DNA of 57,850 bases, taken from positions 1 to 57,850 of the forward strand of contig CAZVCC010000013.1 of the NCBI GenBank assembly GCA_964626015.1, in the 5' to 3' direction. The stretch is from CAIKZJ01 sp964626015. Lineage in GTDB: Bacteria > Bacteroidota > Ignavibacteria > Tepidaquicellales > Tepidaquicellaceae. Below, one piece after another: positions 45,401 to 54,986 of this stretch (its first letter is position 1; each line of letters starts with the position of its first letter). Under the pieces are notes generated by a model. The model did not search any database. It worked only from the letters and a program-made list of their open reading frames with translations, and was not told where the DNA came from. Position numbers and translations under genes: made by a program.

Positions 45401-47115
45401 GTTAATGCAAGATTAGCCTGAAGTTCAAGTTCTTCATTCGATGGCTCTTTTAGCTTATGCCCATCAGCATACCATAAATGCGCCTGCGGACAATTAATAA
45501 TCCGCATGTATGGTTCTTTACTCAGACTAAACATCAATTTGCTGATGTATGTATAGTTAACTCCCGACGGACGTGCAGGATCATCAAAACGGTTCTGAAG
45601 CCAAGCGTCATATTCAGCTGGCGTATTTGTTGGATGTGATAATATTCCGAGTGCTTTTTTGTATTCGGTTGTTAATAGTGTGTTTGGATGATAAGATATG
45701 TAATGATTATTTTCAATATCTTGAGTTTCCCATCCTTCCAGAGCATAAGAGCCCATTACAATATTCCTGAGACCATAATCAGTATAAATATATTGTTTCA
45801 GCATTTCCGCATCAAACTGATAGTCCCAGCAGTCGGGAACATGTGCTTTAAAGAGGTCATAATTAAGCCAGATGACTAATGCGTTTTTACCTCCCGTAAC
45901 AGAATCTATCTGTCTGTTTAGTTCTTTTATTACAGGAAAGTGGCTCATCTGGCATTCTTCGAAGTAGATGTAATTTGGTTTTGGGTTTGTGTCTACGTAA
46001 TTTCTTCCTGCCCAGTTGACTTCAGAGTTTACTTTGCTAATCCATCTATTGTCTTTTAAAGTTAAAAACTGGTGTGCAGGTAGGTTTTCTATCCTCACTC
46101 TGTCAATCCACATATCGCATTTCCCTGTCCAGTAAATTTTTATGTCGCAATAGCAGGAATCGCTCCAATCGAAAACAAATTTTGTAGTGTCCGTGAAGTT
46201 TATGAGCTTAGATTTGTCGATTTCTAGATATTTCAAATTCTGTAAAGCATCGTAAAATGATTCCATATAATTTCCGTTATAAACCGTATCAAAATTCTTT
46301 CTAAAACTCGACACTTTCAAAACAAACTCTGCTTCTATGCTGTCTTTCCATCCTGTTACAACAATTTTACAAACCTCGTCGTAAAAATGATTTGCATCTG
46401 CGGCATAAGCAGAATCAATTCGTATTTTTGGAAGAACATACCAATTATATGCTGTATCACTCAGCCATGAATTAACATCGTTGAATGCCATTTCTCTGTT
46501 TGAACGTAATTTTGAATTAATCATTATGTCATTATCTAAAGTAAAATCATCAAGTTTATTACAGTATTTGACTTTGGTTTCTGCACCGTATGAAGTGTCA
46601 TTTACATCGCTTATTGAATAATGGATATTATTATTTACTAATATCGAATTATTATATGCATAGTACCAGTATGGATTTGCCTGAAAATTCGGGGCAATGT
46701 ATTCACATTGATAGTCAATTCTCTGTCCTCCCACTAAATATTCAATTATTGGTCTGTCCATCAGAGTCCGCATTCCTTTGTTGTTATTATTAACAATTCT
46801 TGAACAAACCCCCGGACCATACTCCGATGTATCACCATTATAATTATCATTGGTTATACTCGGCCAGCCCCATCCCGAATCGGCGGTGTAATGATGCCAC
46901 GTATTTAAACTTAAACTATCCTGATAATCATAATCTAAATCGGTTCCGTTGTGAAATGCTCCTATAATAAACTGGCTATCAGGTACCGGAGTTGATTGAG
47001 TATTTAAAAAATCTTTTTCATTTGCACTTGGGCTTTTGAATTGTGATGCTAAAAACAGTGCTGCTATTGCTGTTAGAATAAATAGTTTTATTCCAATAGA
47101 GTTAATGTTCTTCAT
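42463..47115 (-). CDS. giant T9SS-secreted multidomain protein (copy 1)
   Basis: 1550 aa. Signal peptide about 1-28. Residues about 380-700 look like a glycoside-hydrolase-type barrel (EELELQANLALTYNAKGLIWFSY-like helix-strand and IDTMLAKRGPYM). Residues about 790-1070 are a right-handed beta-helix of short repeats (ISNCCYINLKGCVF, FNGNNG-like turns). About 1200-1335 are TPR-like helices, about 1370-1440 a Lys/Glu coiled coil, and 1460-1550 a type A sorting domain (YPNPFNPTTKI, IYDILGREM). Exported to the surface through the type IX system; polysaccharide binding or cleavage is an inference. Residues about 1033-1453 are encoded by the tract shared with copy 2. Co-oriented with the propeller gene just upstream. 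Confidence 0.85.
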   Translation of the reverse strand: MKNINSIGIKLFILTAIAALFLASQFKSPSANEKDFLNTQSTPVPDSQFIIGAFHNGTDLDYDYQDSLSLNTWHHYTADSGWGWPSITNDNYNGDTSEYGPGVCSRIVNNNNKGMRTLMDRPIIEYLVGGQRIDYQCEYIAPNFQANPYWYYAYNNSILVNNNIHYSISDVNDTSYGAETKVKYCNKLDDFTLDNDIMINSKLRSNREMAFNDVNSWLSDTAYNWYVLPKIRIDSAYAADANHFYDEVCKIVVTGWKDSIEAEFVLKVSSFRKNFDTVYNGNYMESFYDALQNLKYLEIDKSKLINFTDTTKFVFDWSDSCYCDIKIYWTGKCDMWIDRVRIENLPAHQFLTLKDNRWISKVNSEVNWAGRNYVDTNPKPNYIYFEECQMSHFPVIKELNRQIDSVTGGKNALVIWLNYDLFKAHVPDCWDYQFDAEMLKQYIYTDYGLRNIVMGSYALEGWETQDIENNHYISYHPNTLLTTEYKKALGILSHPTNTPAEYDAWLQNRFDDPARPSGVNYTYISKLMFSLSKEPYMRIINCPQAHLWYADGHKLKEPSNEELELQANLALTYNAKGLIWFSYVGDNNTFDSAVYNKGIMNYGTPPTKRESNVYGQNKYLKVCQIDTMLAKRGPYMISFDPTLTNNCIYRLSSEREEFLTNTFIGDIITYKISSTTPECTEDNPGGTNPQGLVFECKPDRYIQAATFKTGSGDINKYFMVVNRRCSPYIDSTTEDKRGGRRFVRIKFDANATDLAGFNNWKIIDIDSNKAVTVFDKRANALLDLGWYNPGQGKLYKIAPVMQEGGTLVCDETVSTSTFTCNRTVFNNGYDLTISPNTIISFSNNAGIEMNGGSFECGEFSTEDNQVTLNGTDSSKGLILSNLSSIGIYNTNINDLKNDSSETAVLISNCCYINLKGCVFDAAANSGGINISFTDYIQDTMSLNISECNFLMGSSGCDAVSISSNGSPSSAVLLDWCTFTTSNDSSNALRLINVTGGAVKNSTFVNFNTTISSLCSAFDLYNNKILGKTNSTGLQCLSGSSVSLGPNSGMYLGGYNYFRNYGTTSSNIRTDDSFFDIDCGNNEFDIDETDYSKHLTGTMESDDEPASVNAYKNCFHEDSITNIEAIHDVIWSDTNSNVNFLFEPYFCDLTQLQDFVVFEAYGFPDTVYYKSGGEGGGFNPNKTINAEENTYKSLKDTVDINLRKRNYQTVETNSKLILTQYPDSLESIGMVQKLYMASLNLDSTRIGITKTFLENLISNNTQNPSLIKRAFYFIQKCKVKLGQFQSALEGFQYIMTQNPYTYEGLVASWDYAATYLLMGTGGSIQGDNEQKLEDLTTPTDTLLSRMSKRDINTNRNSNNSANEKITKIFYEKIKNTTKDDRSKQEEKVKTLEKTLESSKSTPEKNEAARELAVMKQIKEAVKIKKPKTVINHVQIMNDDIKKVFGVGKKSSKESTNSLIPQTYQLYQNYPNPFNPTTKIAFDLPKDAKVKLVIYDILGREMKTLVNNEFRSAGKYITVFNGSNMASGIYFARILVNEGKDFIAVKKMVMVK
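42756..44019. repeat. 1264-bp identical tract, copy 1 of 2
   Basis: Identical, without gap or substitution in my line-by-line comparison, to 49091-50354 (constant offset 6335). Covers the end of the beta-helix, TPR and coiled-coil part of the giant gene and stops at the start of the sorting domain. Confidence 0.95.
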
Positions 47116-47198
47116 GATTTTTATAATTAAAATTATTAATTAAATAGTTTATTAATTTTGTTTTAATATTATTATGTGATTCATTTTAAGTAAATTCC

Positions 47199-47268
47199 CG
47201 ATACGTTCGCCACGGCGAACTATCGAGGATTTCTGATAAAGTGATCCACCGCGGCGGATCACTTTATC
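47199..47268. other. two adjacent GC-rich hairpins at the end of the propeller gene
   Basis: Hairpin 1: CGATA and GTTCGC pair with GCGAAC and TATCG (47199-47225, one bulged C, loop CACG). Hairpin 2: GATAAAGTGATCC (47235-47247) pairs with GGATCACTTTATC (47256-47268) around ACCGCGGC and includes the stop codon of the gene ending at 47259. No T run follows on the minus strand; possible transcript-stabilising or REP-like palindromes. Hairpin 1 contains CGCCACGGCG-like wording. Confidence 0.7.
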
Positions 47269-48611
47269 ATCAACATTTTCTTTGTGTCAAGAACTTTTCC
47301 ATCAATAATCATTGAATAAAAATATATTCCGCTTGAAAGATTATTACCATTAAGAAAATATTCATAAACTCCCGGATTTAGTTTTCCTTGTACAAGAGTT
47401 TGTACCTCGTGTCCCTGCACATCATAAACCTTTATCGATACATTACTGTTAGCTTTCACCTGATACCTGATGACTGTACTCGAATTAAACGGATTCGGAT
47501 AGTTCTGGAATAATTCATAATCAGACAATTTGGTGCTTATATTATTATTTATGCTTGTGTAAATAGTCGTATCATTACCGCCGACCTTAGTATGAACCCC
47601 TGTTGTTGTGTATTTATAAGCCCAGCCATTATATTTATTAATAAAATCAATATATCTATAAGTAGCAATTTTAATTGATGTGTCGGGCAATTGGTATCCC
47701 CAGCTAATACCACCATTTGTGGATTGACAGATAACTCCCCATCCATTATTATATCTAAGAATGGTTGGACCGACATACCATAATGTATCTTTATTAATAA
47801 GAGTTAGGTCAAGAAATGCCTGCACGAAAAAAGTGGGGGTATTTTGTCTAACCCAAGTTAATCCACCGTCAATTGTCTTCTTTACTCCATATCCAGTTTG
47901 TCTCCAACCAGTTAAAGAATCATAGAATTGAATTCCAGAGAAAGTGCTATCTCCTAAATTTGTCCAATTAAGACCACCGTTACTAGTTCTATAAAAAATA
48001 CTACTTGAAGAACTTCCAGCACATGAGAATCCCAGATTTTTATCGTACATATAAATTTTATCAGGATTTCCGCTTGTGCCATTTGTCCAGATTCGTGTCC
48101 AGTTTATTCCGCCGTTAGTGGAACGGTAGATGCCACCCATAATTTGATCATAATTTGCAAGTAATATTGTATCCGAATTAATTACTGCTATGTCATCACC
48201 GCCCCACGGAGTATTTATTGCTGTCCAATTTAAACCTGAATTCATGGTTTTAAAAATATCAAAATAATTTGTAGAAGCGTAACCAAGGCTGTCTGTCGCA
48301 AACTGAATTCTTGTAAATCCTGAATTTACCGAAGGAGGAACATATGTATATATTATATTCCAGTTATCTCCGCCGTTAGTAGTCTTTAAAATATAAGCCT
48401 GAACTGACGAGTTAGTTGTTGTCACCGCAAATCCCGTAAGACTGTCAAGAAAAGTAATATCCTTTATTGTGCTTCCATTCAAATTCGGAAACCACTGCTG
48501 ATACCAGCCCGACGTGTTTCTATCCTGAAATCCGGCAGAAGAAAGAAAAAGAATAAATACAAGCAATATTAATCCATCAAGGATGCGGGAAAGAGTTTTA
48601 TGAAGTTTCAT
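47259..48611 (-). CDS. T9SS-secreted YCF48/BNR propeller protein A
   Basis: 450 aa. Signal peptide about 1-28 (MKLHKTLSRILDGLILLVF). Then about six propeller blades with xTxxGGxxW wording (LKTTNGGDNWNII, YRSTNGGINWTRI, YRTSNGGLNWTNL, CQSTNGGISWGYQ). Sorting domain from about residue 365 (YPNPFNSSTVI, IKVYDVQGHEVQ). First gene of the A-giant 1 unit, 143 bp upstream of giant gene 1. Its signal peptide resembles that of gene D but its body differs from B, C and D. Confidence 0.87.
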   Translation of the reverse strand: MKLHKTLSRILDGLILLVFILFLSSAGFQDRNTSGWYQQWFPNLNGSTIKDITFLDSLTGFAVTTTNSSVQAYILKTTNGGDNWNIIYTYVPPSVNSGFTRIQFATDSLGYASTNYFDIFKTMNSGLNWTAINTPWGGDDIAVINSDTILLANYDQIMGGIYRSTNGGINWTRIWTNGTSGNPDKIYMYDKNLGFSCAGSSSSSIFYRTSNGGLNWTNLGDSTFSGIQFYDSLTGWRQTGYGVKKTIDGGLTWVRQNTPTFFVQAFLDLTLINKDTLWYVGPTILRYNNGWGVICQSTNGGISWGYQLPDTSIKIATYRYIDFINKYNGWAYKYTTTGVHTKVGGNDTTIYTSINNNISTKLSDYELFQNYPNPFNSSTVIRYQVKANSNVSIKVYDVQGHEVQTLVQGKLNPGVYEYFLNGNNLSSGIYFYSMIIDGKVLDTKKMLMIK

Positions 48612-48733
48612 AAGTTAATTAAATAAATTAATCAATATTCTTATTACAAATAAAATATACAATATTATAATTAATTAAAATCTATAATTAAAGATTCATC
48701 ATTATCTTTGGATTAAGTTAATAAAGGCAATAA

Positions 48734-48762
48734 CAAAAGCCCCGGCACTGCCGGGGCTTTTG
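48734..48762 (-). terminator. terminator of the second giant T9SS gene
   Basis: 13-bp perfect stem CAAAAGCCCCGGC / GCCGGGGCTTTTG with loop ACT; T-rich flank on both strands. It stands 35 bases beyond the stop at 48798. Confidence 0.93.
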
Positions 48763-48797
48763 TTTATATATAATATCTGTTCTTATTTTTTAACAAA

Positions 48798-51700
48798 TTA
48801 TTTGAGATAAACCATCTTCTTCACAGCAATAAAATCCTTTCCTTCATTTACAAGTATTCTTGCAAAGTAAACACCGCTTGCCATGTTTGAGCCGTTGAAC
48901 TCGGTTATGTATTTTCCTACTGAACGGAACTCGTTGTTTACGAGTGTTTTCATTTCTCTTCCGAGTATGTCGTAGATTACAAGTTTAACTTTTGCATCTT
49001 TCGGCAGGTCGAAAGCTATCTTCGTCGTTGGATTAAACGGGTTTGGGTAGTTCTGATATAACTGATATGTCTGAGGTATTAAACTATTCATTGATTCCTT
49101 CGAGCTTTTCTTTCCGACTCCAAACACCTTCTTTATGTCATCGTTCATTATCTGCACATGGTTAATGACAGTTTTCGGTTTCTTTATCTTAACTGCTTCT
49201 TTTATCTGTTTCATTACTGCAAGCTCTCTTGCGGCTTCGTTCTTTTCCGGTGTGCTCTTTGAAGATTCAAGCGTCTTTTCGAGTGTTTTTACTTTCTCTT
49301 CTTGTTTTGACCTGTCATCTTTTGTCGTGTTCTTTATTTTCTCGTAGAATATTTTTGTTATCTTTTCGTTTGCAGAATTGTTCGAGTTTCTATTAGTGTT
49401 TATATCCCGTTTTGACATACGGCTTAATAGTGTGTCCGTTGGTGTAGTGAGGTCTTCAAGTTTTTGTTCGTTATCACCTTGAATACTTCCTCCCGTTCCC
49501 ATAAGAAGATAAGTAGCTGCATAGTCCCAACTGGCGACGAGTCCTTCGTAAGTATAGGGATTCTGTGTCATTATGTACTGAAATCCCTCGAGTGCTGACT
49601 GAAACTGTCCGAGTTTTACCTTGCATTTCTGTATGAAGTAAAATGCACGTTTTATAAGGCTTGGGTTTTGTGTGTTATTGGATATCAGGTTTTCAAGGAA
49701 TGTCTTTGTTATCCCAATTCTTGTGCTGTCAAGGTTAAGCGATGCCATGTATAGCTTCTGTACCATTCCTATGCTTTCAAGACTGTCGGGATACTGTGTA
49801 AGTATCAGTTTCGAGTTTGTTTCTACTGTTTGATAATTTCTCTTCCTGAGGTTAATGTCTACTGTGTCTTTTAAGCTTTTATATGTGTTTTCTTCTGCAT
49901 TTATTGTTTTATTCGGGTTAAATCCGCCTCCTTCTCCCCCTGATTTGTAATAAACCGTATCAGGAAATCCATAAGCTTCAAAAACCACAAAGTCCTGAAG
50001 CTGTGTCAGGTCGCAGAAGTAAGGCTCAAACAGGAAATTTACATTAGAATTAGTATCGCTCCATATTACATCGTGTATAGCCTCTATGTTGGTAATGCTG
50101 TCTTCATGAAAACAGTTTTTATAAGCATTTACAGAAGCAGGTTCATCATCACTCTCCATTGTTCCTGTCAGATGTTTTGAATAATCAGTCTCGTCAATAT
50201 CAAATTCGTTATTGCCGCAATCTATGTCAAAAAACGAGTCGTCAGTGCGTATATTACTCGAAGTAGTGCCGTAGTTCCTGAAATAATTATACCCTCCCAG
50301 ATACATGCCCGAGTTTGGTCCCAATGATACACTGCTGCCCGACAGGCATTGTAGTCCTTCCGAATTATTCCCTCCAAGTATTAAATTACCGTAAAGGTCA
50401 ATTGATGAGGAAATGAAAATTATTGTCTTCCCGAAATCATAAAAATAGCAGTTCTTTACCGCTCCTCCGGTTACGCCGGTAAGCATTATAGCACAGGAGG
50501 TGTCATTATCCTTTGAATGAAATGTACACCATTCTGCAATCAAAGGTATTGATGCCGAGGCGTTTGAAATAACATTTATTGCTGGATATCCGCAGTTTTC
50601 CATGTAGAAATTGCTTTCACGTACTTTAAAGGAACTTCGCAATAAGGAAGAACCGTTATATACCGCCTGTATTATACCTCTATCATTTTCTGTAATAAAA
50701 TTACATTTTCTGAAGTCAACCTTGTACGAGTTTATTATCGAATACGAATATGTTTTAGGCGTATCGTTTGATTCTGCATTCGAAGTGATTGTGTTGTATA
50801 TTCCAACAGAATCGCATCCGTTTAATGTAATACCCTTCCAGTGATTTGCTCCCCCTGTACCTTGAAAAGTTACAGCGTCAGCATTATCGGAATTAATGCC
50901 GCTCACAAAGCAGCCGCCTTCCATGTATAGTCCGCCATCTTCGCTGAAGGATATTGTTTTTCCCTGGTTTATGGTAATGTTATGTCCATTGCCATACACC
51001 ATTCCGTTGCATGTAAAATTAGTGTTTACATATTCGTCGCATACAAATGTCCCGCCTTCCTGAATGACGGGGGCAATTTTATAAAGTCTCGCTTCTGCCG
51101 GCATAAACCACCCTAAGTCAAGAAATCCTGAATTACTCTTGTTAAATACTTTTACTAAAGAATCTTTATATAAGTCAATTATTGCCCAGTTGTTAAACCC
51201 ATTAAATGAAGATGGGCTCTGGTCAAATTTTACTTTTACAAGTCTTCTGCCTCCGTTGTTATCCTGGCTTGACTCATCTACAAACGGCGAACATCTTCGG
51301 TTAACTACCATAAAATATTTATTGAAAGATTCATTTGTTATGTCATACTTAGAAATCTGGAGATATCTGTCATTTTCGCATTCCTGTACTATGCTTGTAC
51401 GGGTTTCAGTACTGTCGGGTGTAATTTCAGTACAAGCAGTAGAATTTACAGATGGTTTATAGGTTAGAATATCGTTAAAGTATGTATTGCTTTTAAATTG
51501 GCTCCTATCTGTTTCGATTTCGTAAGAAAAACTTTCACGAGTTGCAATATTAAACCTGAGAAGATAATCCCCCCATTTTAATAAATGCTTGTTTATTTCT
51601 TTTACATTTTGCCACTTTAATTGCCCGTATGCATTTTTATACCTTGGAAATCCAAACCTTTTGCAGGAGTCAACCTCCGGGTTGTAAAACCCTCTGTCAT

Positions 51701-53438
51701 ATCCGTCTTTTAACGAGTCAATAGCTTTATACACAGGACAACCATATCCATTATAACTATAATGTAAAATTCCTTTTGCACCGTAGGTTAAACCTAAGTA
51801 TGTTAATAATGCAAGCTCTTCATTAGTTGGTTCCTTAAGCTGATGGTATTGCCAGTAAACCAAATGCCCTTGCGGCATAAAAATAATTGGCAAATTTGTA
51901 GTCTTTGATAGCTCATCAAGTGTTTTCATTGTGGTTCTGTTGCTTTGTTCCGTACCGATTCCGACTTCCAGTAAGTTATTTAAATAATTATCATAATTAC
52001 CGGGACTTGTGGGTATAGCGAGAATTTCCTTCAATGGATTGAATTCCAACGTGTCCCCGGGAAGAGTATATGGAATATAGTGATTGCCATCAGGATTTCC
52101 ATATTCATTAACATATCTTGCCTTTAAAGGATAAGAATATGAAAACACTTCTTTCGGCTGTATCGGGTCATAAAGAAATTTCTTTATGTGACTCGCTTCA
52201 TAAAAATTTCCAAAGTCTTCTTTATGAATAGAATATGTGGAAATGTTAAGGTCGAACATTAAGGAGAAATTAGAATTCACGCTCTTAATATAATCCGATA
52301 CGTACTTCATACAAGGAATTTGATTAAATTCAAACTCTTCTATATATATTCTGTCTATAATGTCCACGTTTGGTCTCGCGATTTGGTAAACTTCCCAGTC
52401 AAGCCAAAAATTATCATAAAATCCTTGAAATAACTTGTGAGCCGTTTCATTATCAACCCTGACATAATCAATCCACATATTACATTGCCCGTACCAGTAA
52501 ACTCTGAAATCTACTTTTCCTGTACTGTCCCATAATACGGCATTTGTAGGGTTGAATTTTTTATTGGTGTCGATTTCAAGAATGTTCAAATTGTTTCTCT
52601 CAAAGCTCTCTTTATAGTTGCCATGGTAAATACTATCTAAATCTCCTCTAAAATCACTTACAAGTAAATCTTTATTTAGTATAGTATCTCCAACAAAATT
52701 CAAAACTTCAATTCTGCAAATATTATTGTAAAAGTTAATTGGATTATTCGCATACGCAGTATCAATTCTGATTCGCGGTTTTACGTACCATTTATACTGT
52801 CTGTCAACAGCATATTCACCCCAGTTAGAATGAATGTTTATTTGTTCTCTGTTTGCTCTAAGCTCTCTGCATACATAACCTGCGTTATGACCGTAAGAAG
52901 GAATTGTAGAGCAATATCTAACCCAATTATTATTACCAAACGAAGAATTGTCCCGAAAGTCTCCGCCGGTGTTATGTGTTTTAAAAGTGTAAGGGAGTAA
53001 GTCATTGTCAAAATTTGTTTCCTCGCACTGATAGTCACTTCTCTGTCCGGAACATAAATAAAGTAATTTCTCTCTCATAAAAAGTGTACGCATATTGTGA
53101 TTTCTATTATCATCTATAACGTTTTGAATCTCGTTTTTATAAACATTTATATCAGCATACAAAGAATCTCCCTGAAACCAGTTCGGTCCGCGTTTCCACA
53201 TGCCATAGCGGTGCCAGGTGTTGCAAAGAAGGCTGTCCGTTAAAAGGTAATACCTTCCTGAATCTTCTATACCGTTATTAATTATTCCTACCATAAATTT
53301 ATTGCTATCGCTGTTGCTGGCCGAATATGAGATTTTATTTTCATTACTGTAAATATGCTTTAAAGGAATGTACAGTACAAGAAATATTACTAAAATGTAC
53401 AAGACAGTCCTTCCATACTTTAAAATATTAGTTTTCAT
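48798..53438 (-). CDS. giant T9SS-secreted multidomain protein (copy 2)
   Basis: 1546 aa, same architecture as the giant at 42463: hydrophobic leader, barrel-like domain (EELALLTYLGLTYGAKGILHYSY-like segment, INKHLLKWGDYL), beta-helix, TPR, coiled coil, sorting domain. The N-terminal two thirds differ substantially from copy 1, while residues about 1029-1449 are identical to it. Several N-terminal segments align (RYKWYVKPRIRIDTAYA against AYNWYVLPKIRIDSAYA). The upstream neighbour is propeller gene B, so B and this gene form the second A-giant-like unit. Surface carbohydrate-active role is inferred only. Confidence 0.85.
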   Translation of the reverse strand: MKTNILKYGRTVLYILVIFLVLYIPLKHIYSNENKISYSASNSDSNKFMVGIINNGIEDSGRYYLLTDSLLCNTWHRYGMWKRGPNWFQGDSLYADINVYKNEIQNVIDDNRNHNMRTLFMREKLLYLCSGQRSDYQCEETNFDNDLLPYTFKTHNTGGDFRDNSSFGNNNWVRYCSTIPSYGHNAGYVCRELRANREQINIHSNWGEYAVDRQYKWYVKPRIRIDTAYANNPINFYNNICRIEVLNFVGDTILNKDLLVSDFRGDLDSIYHGNYKESFERNNLNILEIDTNKKFNPTNAVLWDSTGKVDFRVYWYGQCNMWIDYVRVDNETAHKLFQGFYDNFWLDWEVYQIARPNVDIIDRIYIEEFEFNQIPCMKYVSDYIKSVNSNFSLMFDLNISTYSIHKEDFGNFYEASHIKKFLYDPIQPKEVFSYSYPLKARYVNEYGNPDGNHYIPYTLPGDTLEFNPLKEILAIPTSPGNYDNYLNNLLEVGIGTEQSNRTTMKTLDELSKTTNLPIIFMPQGHLVYWQYHQLKEPTNEELALLTYLGLTYGAKGILHYSYNGYGCPVYKAIDSLKDGYDRGFYNPEVDSCKRFGFPRYKNAYGQLKWQNVKEINKHLLKWGDYLLRFNIATRESFSYEIETDRSQFKSNTYFNDILTYKPSVNSTACTEITPDSTETRTSIVQECENDRYLQISKYDITNESFNKYFMVVNRRCSPFVDESSQDNNGGRRLVKVKFDQSPSSFNGFNNWAIIDLYKDSLVKVFNKSNSGFLDLGWFMPAEARLYKIAPVIQEGGTFVCDEYVNTNFTCNGMVYGNGHNITINQGKTISFSEDGGLYMEGGCFVSGINSDNADAVTFQGTGGANHWKGITLNGCDSVGIYNTITSNAESNDTPKTYSYSIINSYKVDFRKCNFITENDRGIIQAVYNGSSLLRSSFKVRESNFYMENCGYPAINVISNASASIPLIAEWCTFHSKDNDTSCAIMLTGVTGGAVKNCYFYDFGKTIIFISSSIDLYGNLILGGNNSEGLQCLSGSSVSLGPNSGMYLGGYNYFRNYGTTSSNIRTDDSFFDIDCGNNEFDIDETDYSKHLTGTMESDDEPASVNAYKNCFHEDSITNIEAIHDVIWSDTNSNVNFLFEPYFCDLTQLQDFVVFEAYGFPDTVYYKSGGEGGGFNPNKTINAEENTYKSLKDTVDINLRKRNYQTVETNSKLILTQYPDSLESIGMVQKLYMASLNLDSTRIGITKTFLENLISNNTQNPSLIKRAFYFIQKCKVKLGQFQSALEGFQYIMTQNPYTYEGLVASWDYAATYLLMGTGGSIQGDNEQKLEDLTTPTDTLLSRMSKRDINTNRNSNNSANEKITKIFYEKIKNTTKDDRSKQEEKVKTLEKTLESSKSTPEKNEAARELAVMKQIKEAVKIKKPKTVINHVQIMNDDIKKVFGVGKKSSKESMNSLIPQTYQLYQNYPNPFNPTTKIAFDLPKDAKVKLVIYDILGREMKTLVNNEFRSVGKYITEFNGSNMASGVYFARILVNEGKDFIAVKKMVYLK
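49091..50354. repeat. 1264-bp identical tract, copy 2 of 2
   Basis: See copy 1 at 42756-44019. Downstream of the tract, in the sorting domain, the two genes differ at about 27 of 293 bases; upstream they differ at most positions. Confidence 0.95.
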
Positions 53439-53560
53439 TTTTAAATAATTTTAATTTTTAAAATTAGGTAAATAATATTCTTTGATTGAAGTATTAACAT
53501 CAATCATCTTTTCTCTCTGTTTTTAAGGCTGCCTTATTGTATGTAACTTCTTTTTGGTTT

Positions 53561-54907
53561 TTATTTTACCATCAACATTTTCTTTGTTATCGAGAATTTA
53601 TTGTTAATTGTTAATCTGTAGAAATAAACACCTGAAGAATAATTGCTTCCGTCAAAGCCGAATTCGTATGTGCCGGAGTTTATTCTTTTACTATCAATGA
53701 TGGTTTTAATTTTTCCGCCCTTCATATCGAATACTTCGAGTGAAATATTTGATGTTAGCTTTAGAGCAAACTTGATCGTTGTAAATGGATTAAACGGATT
53801 TGGGTAGTTCTGGTATAAAACAAAATCATCAGGTAATAAAGAAAGTCCGTTATTATTTACTTCTGTTATTAAAAAAGTTGTGTCACCGCCATTTATGGTA
53901 TGAATGCCATTATTATGTCGATATGCCCAACCAATATTTTTATTGAAAAATTGAATGAATCTAAATCCGGGTATATTGTAAGATGTATCCGGAATTTGAT
54001 AGCGCCAATTATTTCCGCCATTTGTTGAGTTATATAATATTCCCCTAAAATTAGAACCCATTAATACATAACCACCCACAGCCCATAATGTATCATTGTT
54101 AATAAAAGAAAATTTTATTGTATAAAACGGCTGAATTGGTAAACTTAGAATATTCCAACTTAATCCTCCGTCAGTTGTTTTCTTGATATCGTAAAATCCT
54201 TTATAGCCAATTAAAGTATCAAAAAATATTATATCGGTAAAAGAACCTCCTGGTACAGTATTCCAATTGACTCCGCTGTTTGTTGTTCTTAACAGCCAGG
54301 ATTCAGGAGAAGAACCACTGGTCTGAAACCCAAAATCTTTATTAAACATATAAATTCTGTTTGGGTTGCTCGCACCGCCCGCCCATTGTAATTGCCAGCT
54401 TGTACCGCCGTTGGTTGTGCGGAAAACTCCGCCTTCCAAAGATTCTGATTCTACAAACCAAATTGTATCTTCATTCAGAGCGTACATATCATCAGCTATA
54501 ATCAATTGAGGCATAAAAAGATTAAACCAATTGGAACCTTGATTTGTAGTTTTATATATTACAGCCCCTGATAAATTCTGTCCGCAAAAATATCCCGTCT
54601 GTGTATTCAAAAATTGGATTCTGTGAAAATTTCCTTTTTCTGCTTTAGTACTAAACCAATTATATCCTCCATTAGTAGTCTTAAGTATATATGCTGTATC
54701 TATTGGATAACCATTTTTTGACATTACTGCAAATCCCGTTAGACTATCAAGGAATTTCATATCAGCTATTGTCACATTAGGCAAAGTTGGCATTTGCTGA
54801 TAGTTCCAGTTCCCAAGAAATTTATCCTGAAAACCTGTGGAAACAAATATTACAAAAGTAATGACCGATATTATTACTTTTACGGCTTTAGTTTTCTGAC
54901 TATTCAT
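53561..54907 (-). CDS. T9SS-secreted YCF48/BNR propeller protein B
   Basis: 448 aa. Leader MNSQKTKAVKVIISVITFVIF (about 1-23), about six blades with GGYNW, GGVFRTTNGGTSW and GGLSWN motifs, sorting domain from about residue 360 (YPNPFNPFTTIKF, VFDMKGGKIK). It precedes giant gene 2 by 122 bp. Residues about 41-155 are nearly identical at DNA level to gene D (54441-54786 against 57284-57629). No terminator separates it clearly from giant gene 2; a weak inverted repeat at 53483-53506 is present. Confidence 0.87.
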   Translation of the reverse strand: MNSQKTKAVKVIISVITFVIFVSTGFQDKFLGNWNYQQMPTLPNVTIADMKFLDSLTGFAVMSKNGYPIDTAYILKTTNGGYNWFSTKAEKGNFHRIQFLNTQTGYFCGQNLSGAVIYKTTNQGSNWFNLFMPQLIIADDMYALNEDTIWFVESESLEGGVFRTTNGGTSWQLQWAGGASNPNRIYMFNKDFGFQTSGSSPESWLLRTTNSGVNWNTVPGGSFTDIIFFDTLIGYKGFYDIKKTTDGGLSWNILSLPIQPFYTIKFSFINNDTLWAVGGYVLMGSNFRGILYNSTNGGNNWRYQIPDTSYNIPGFRFIQFFNKNIGWAYRHNNGIHTINGGDTTFLITEVNNNGLSLLPDDFVLYQNYPNPFNPFTTIKFALKLTSNISLEVFDMKGGKIKTIIDSKRINSGTYEFGFDGSNYSSGVYFYRLTINNKFSITKKMLMVK

Positions 54908-54966
54908 CTATGTATGTTGTGTTATTATGTAATATAAGAATTTTAATTTCTTTTATTTATTCATTC

Positions 54967-54986
54967 TCCGCCAAAAAAATGGCGGA
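54967..54986 (-). terminator. hairpin directly after gene C
   Basis: TCCGCCA / TGGCGGA around six A, starting right at the stop codon. On the minus strand the loop is T-rich but no clear tail follows; probable terminator. Confidence 0.6.
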
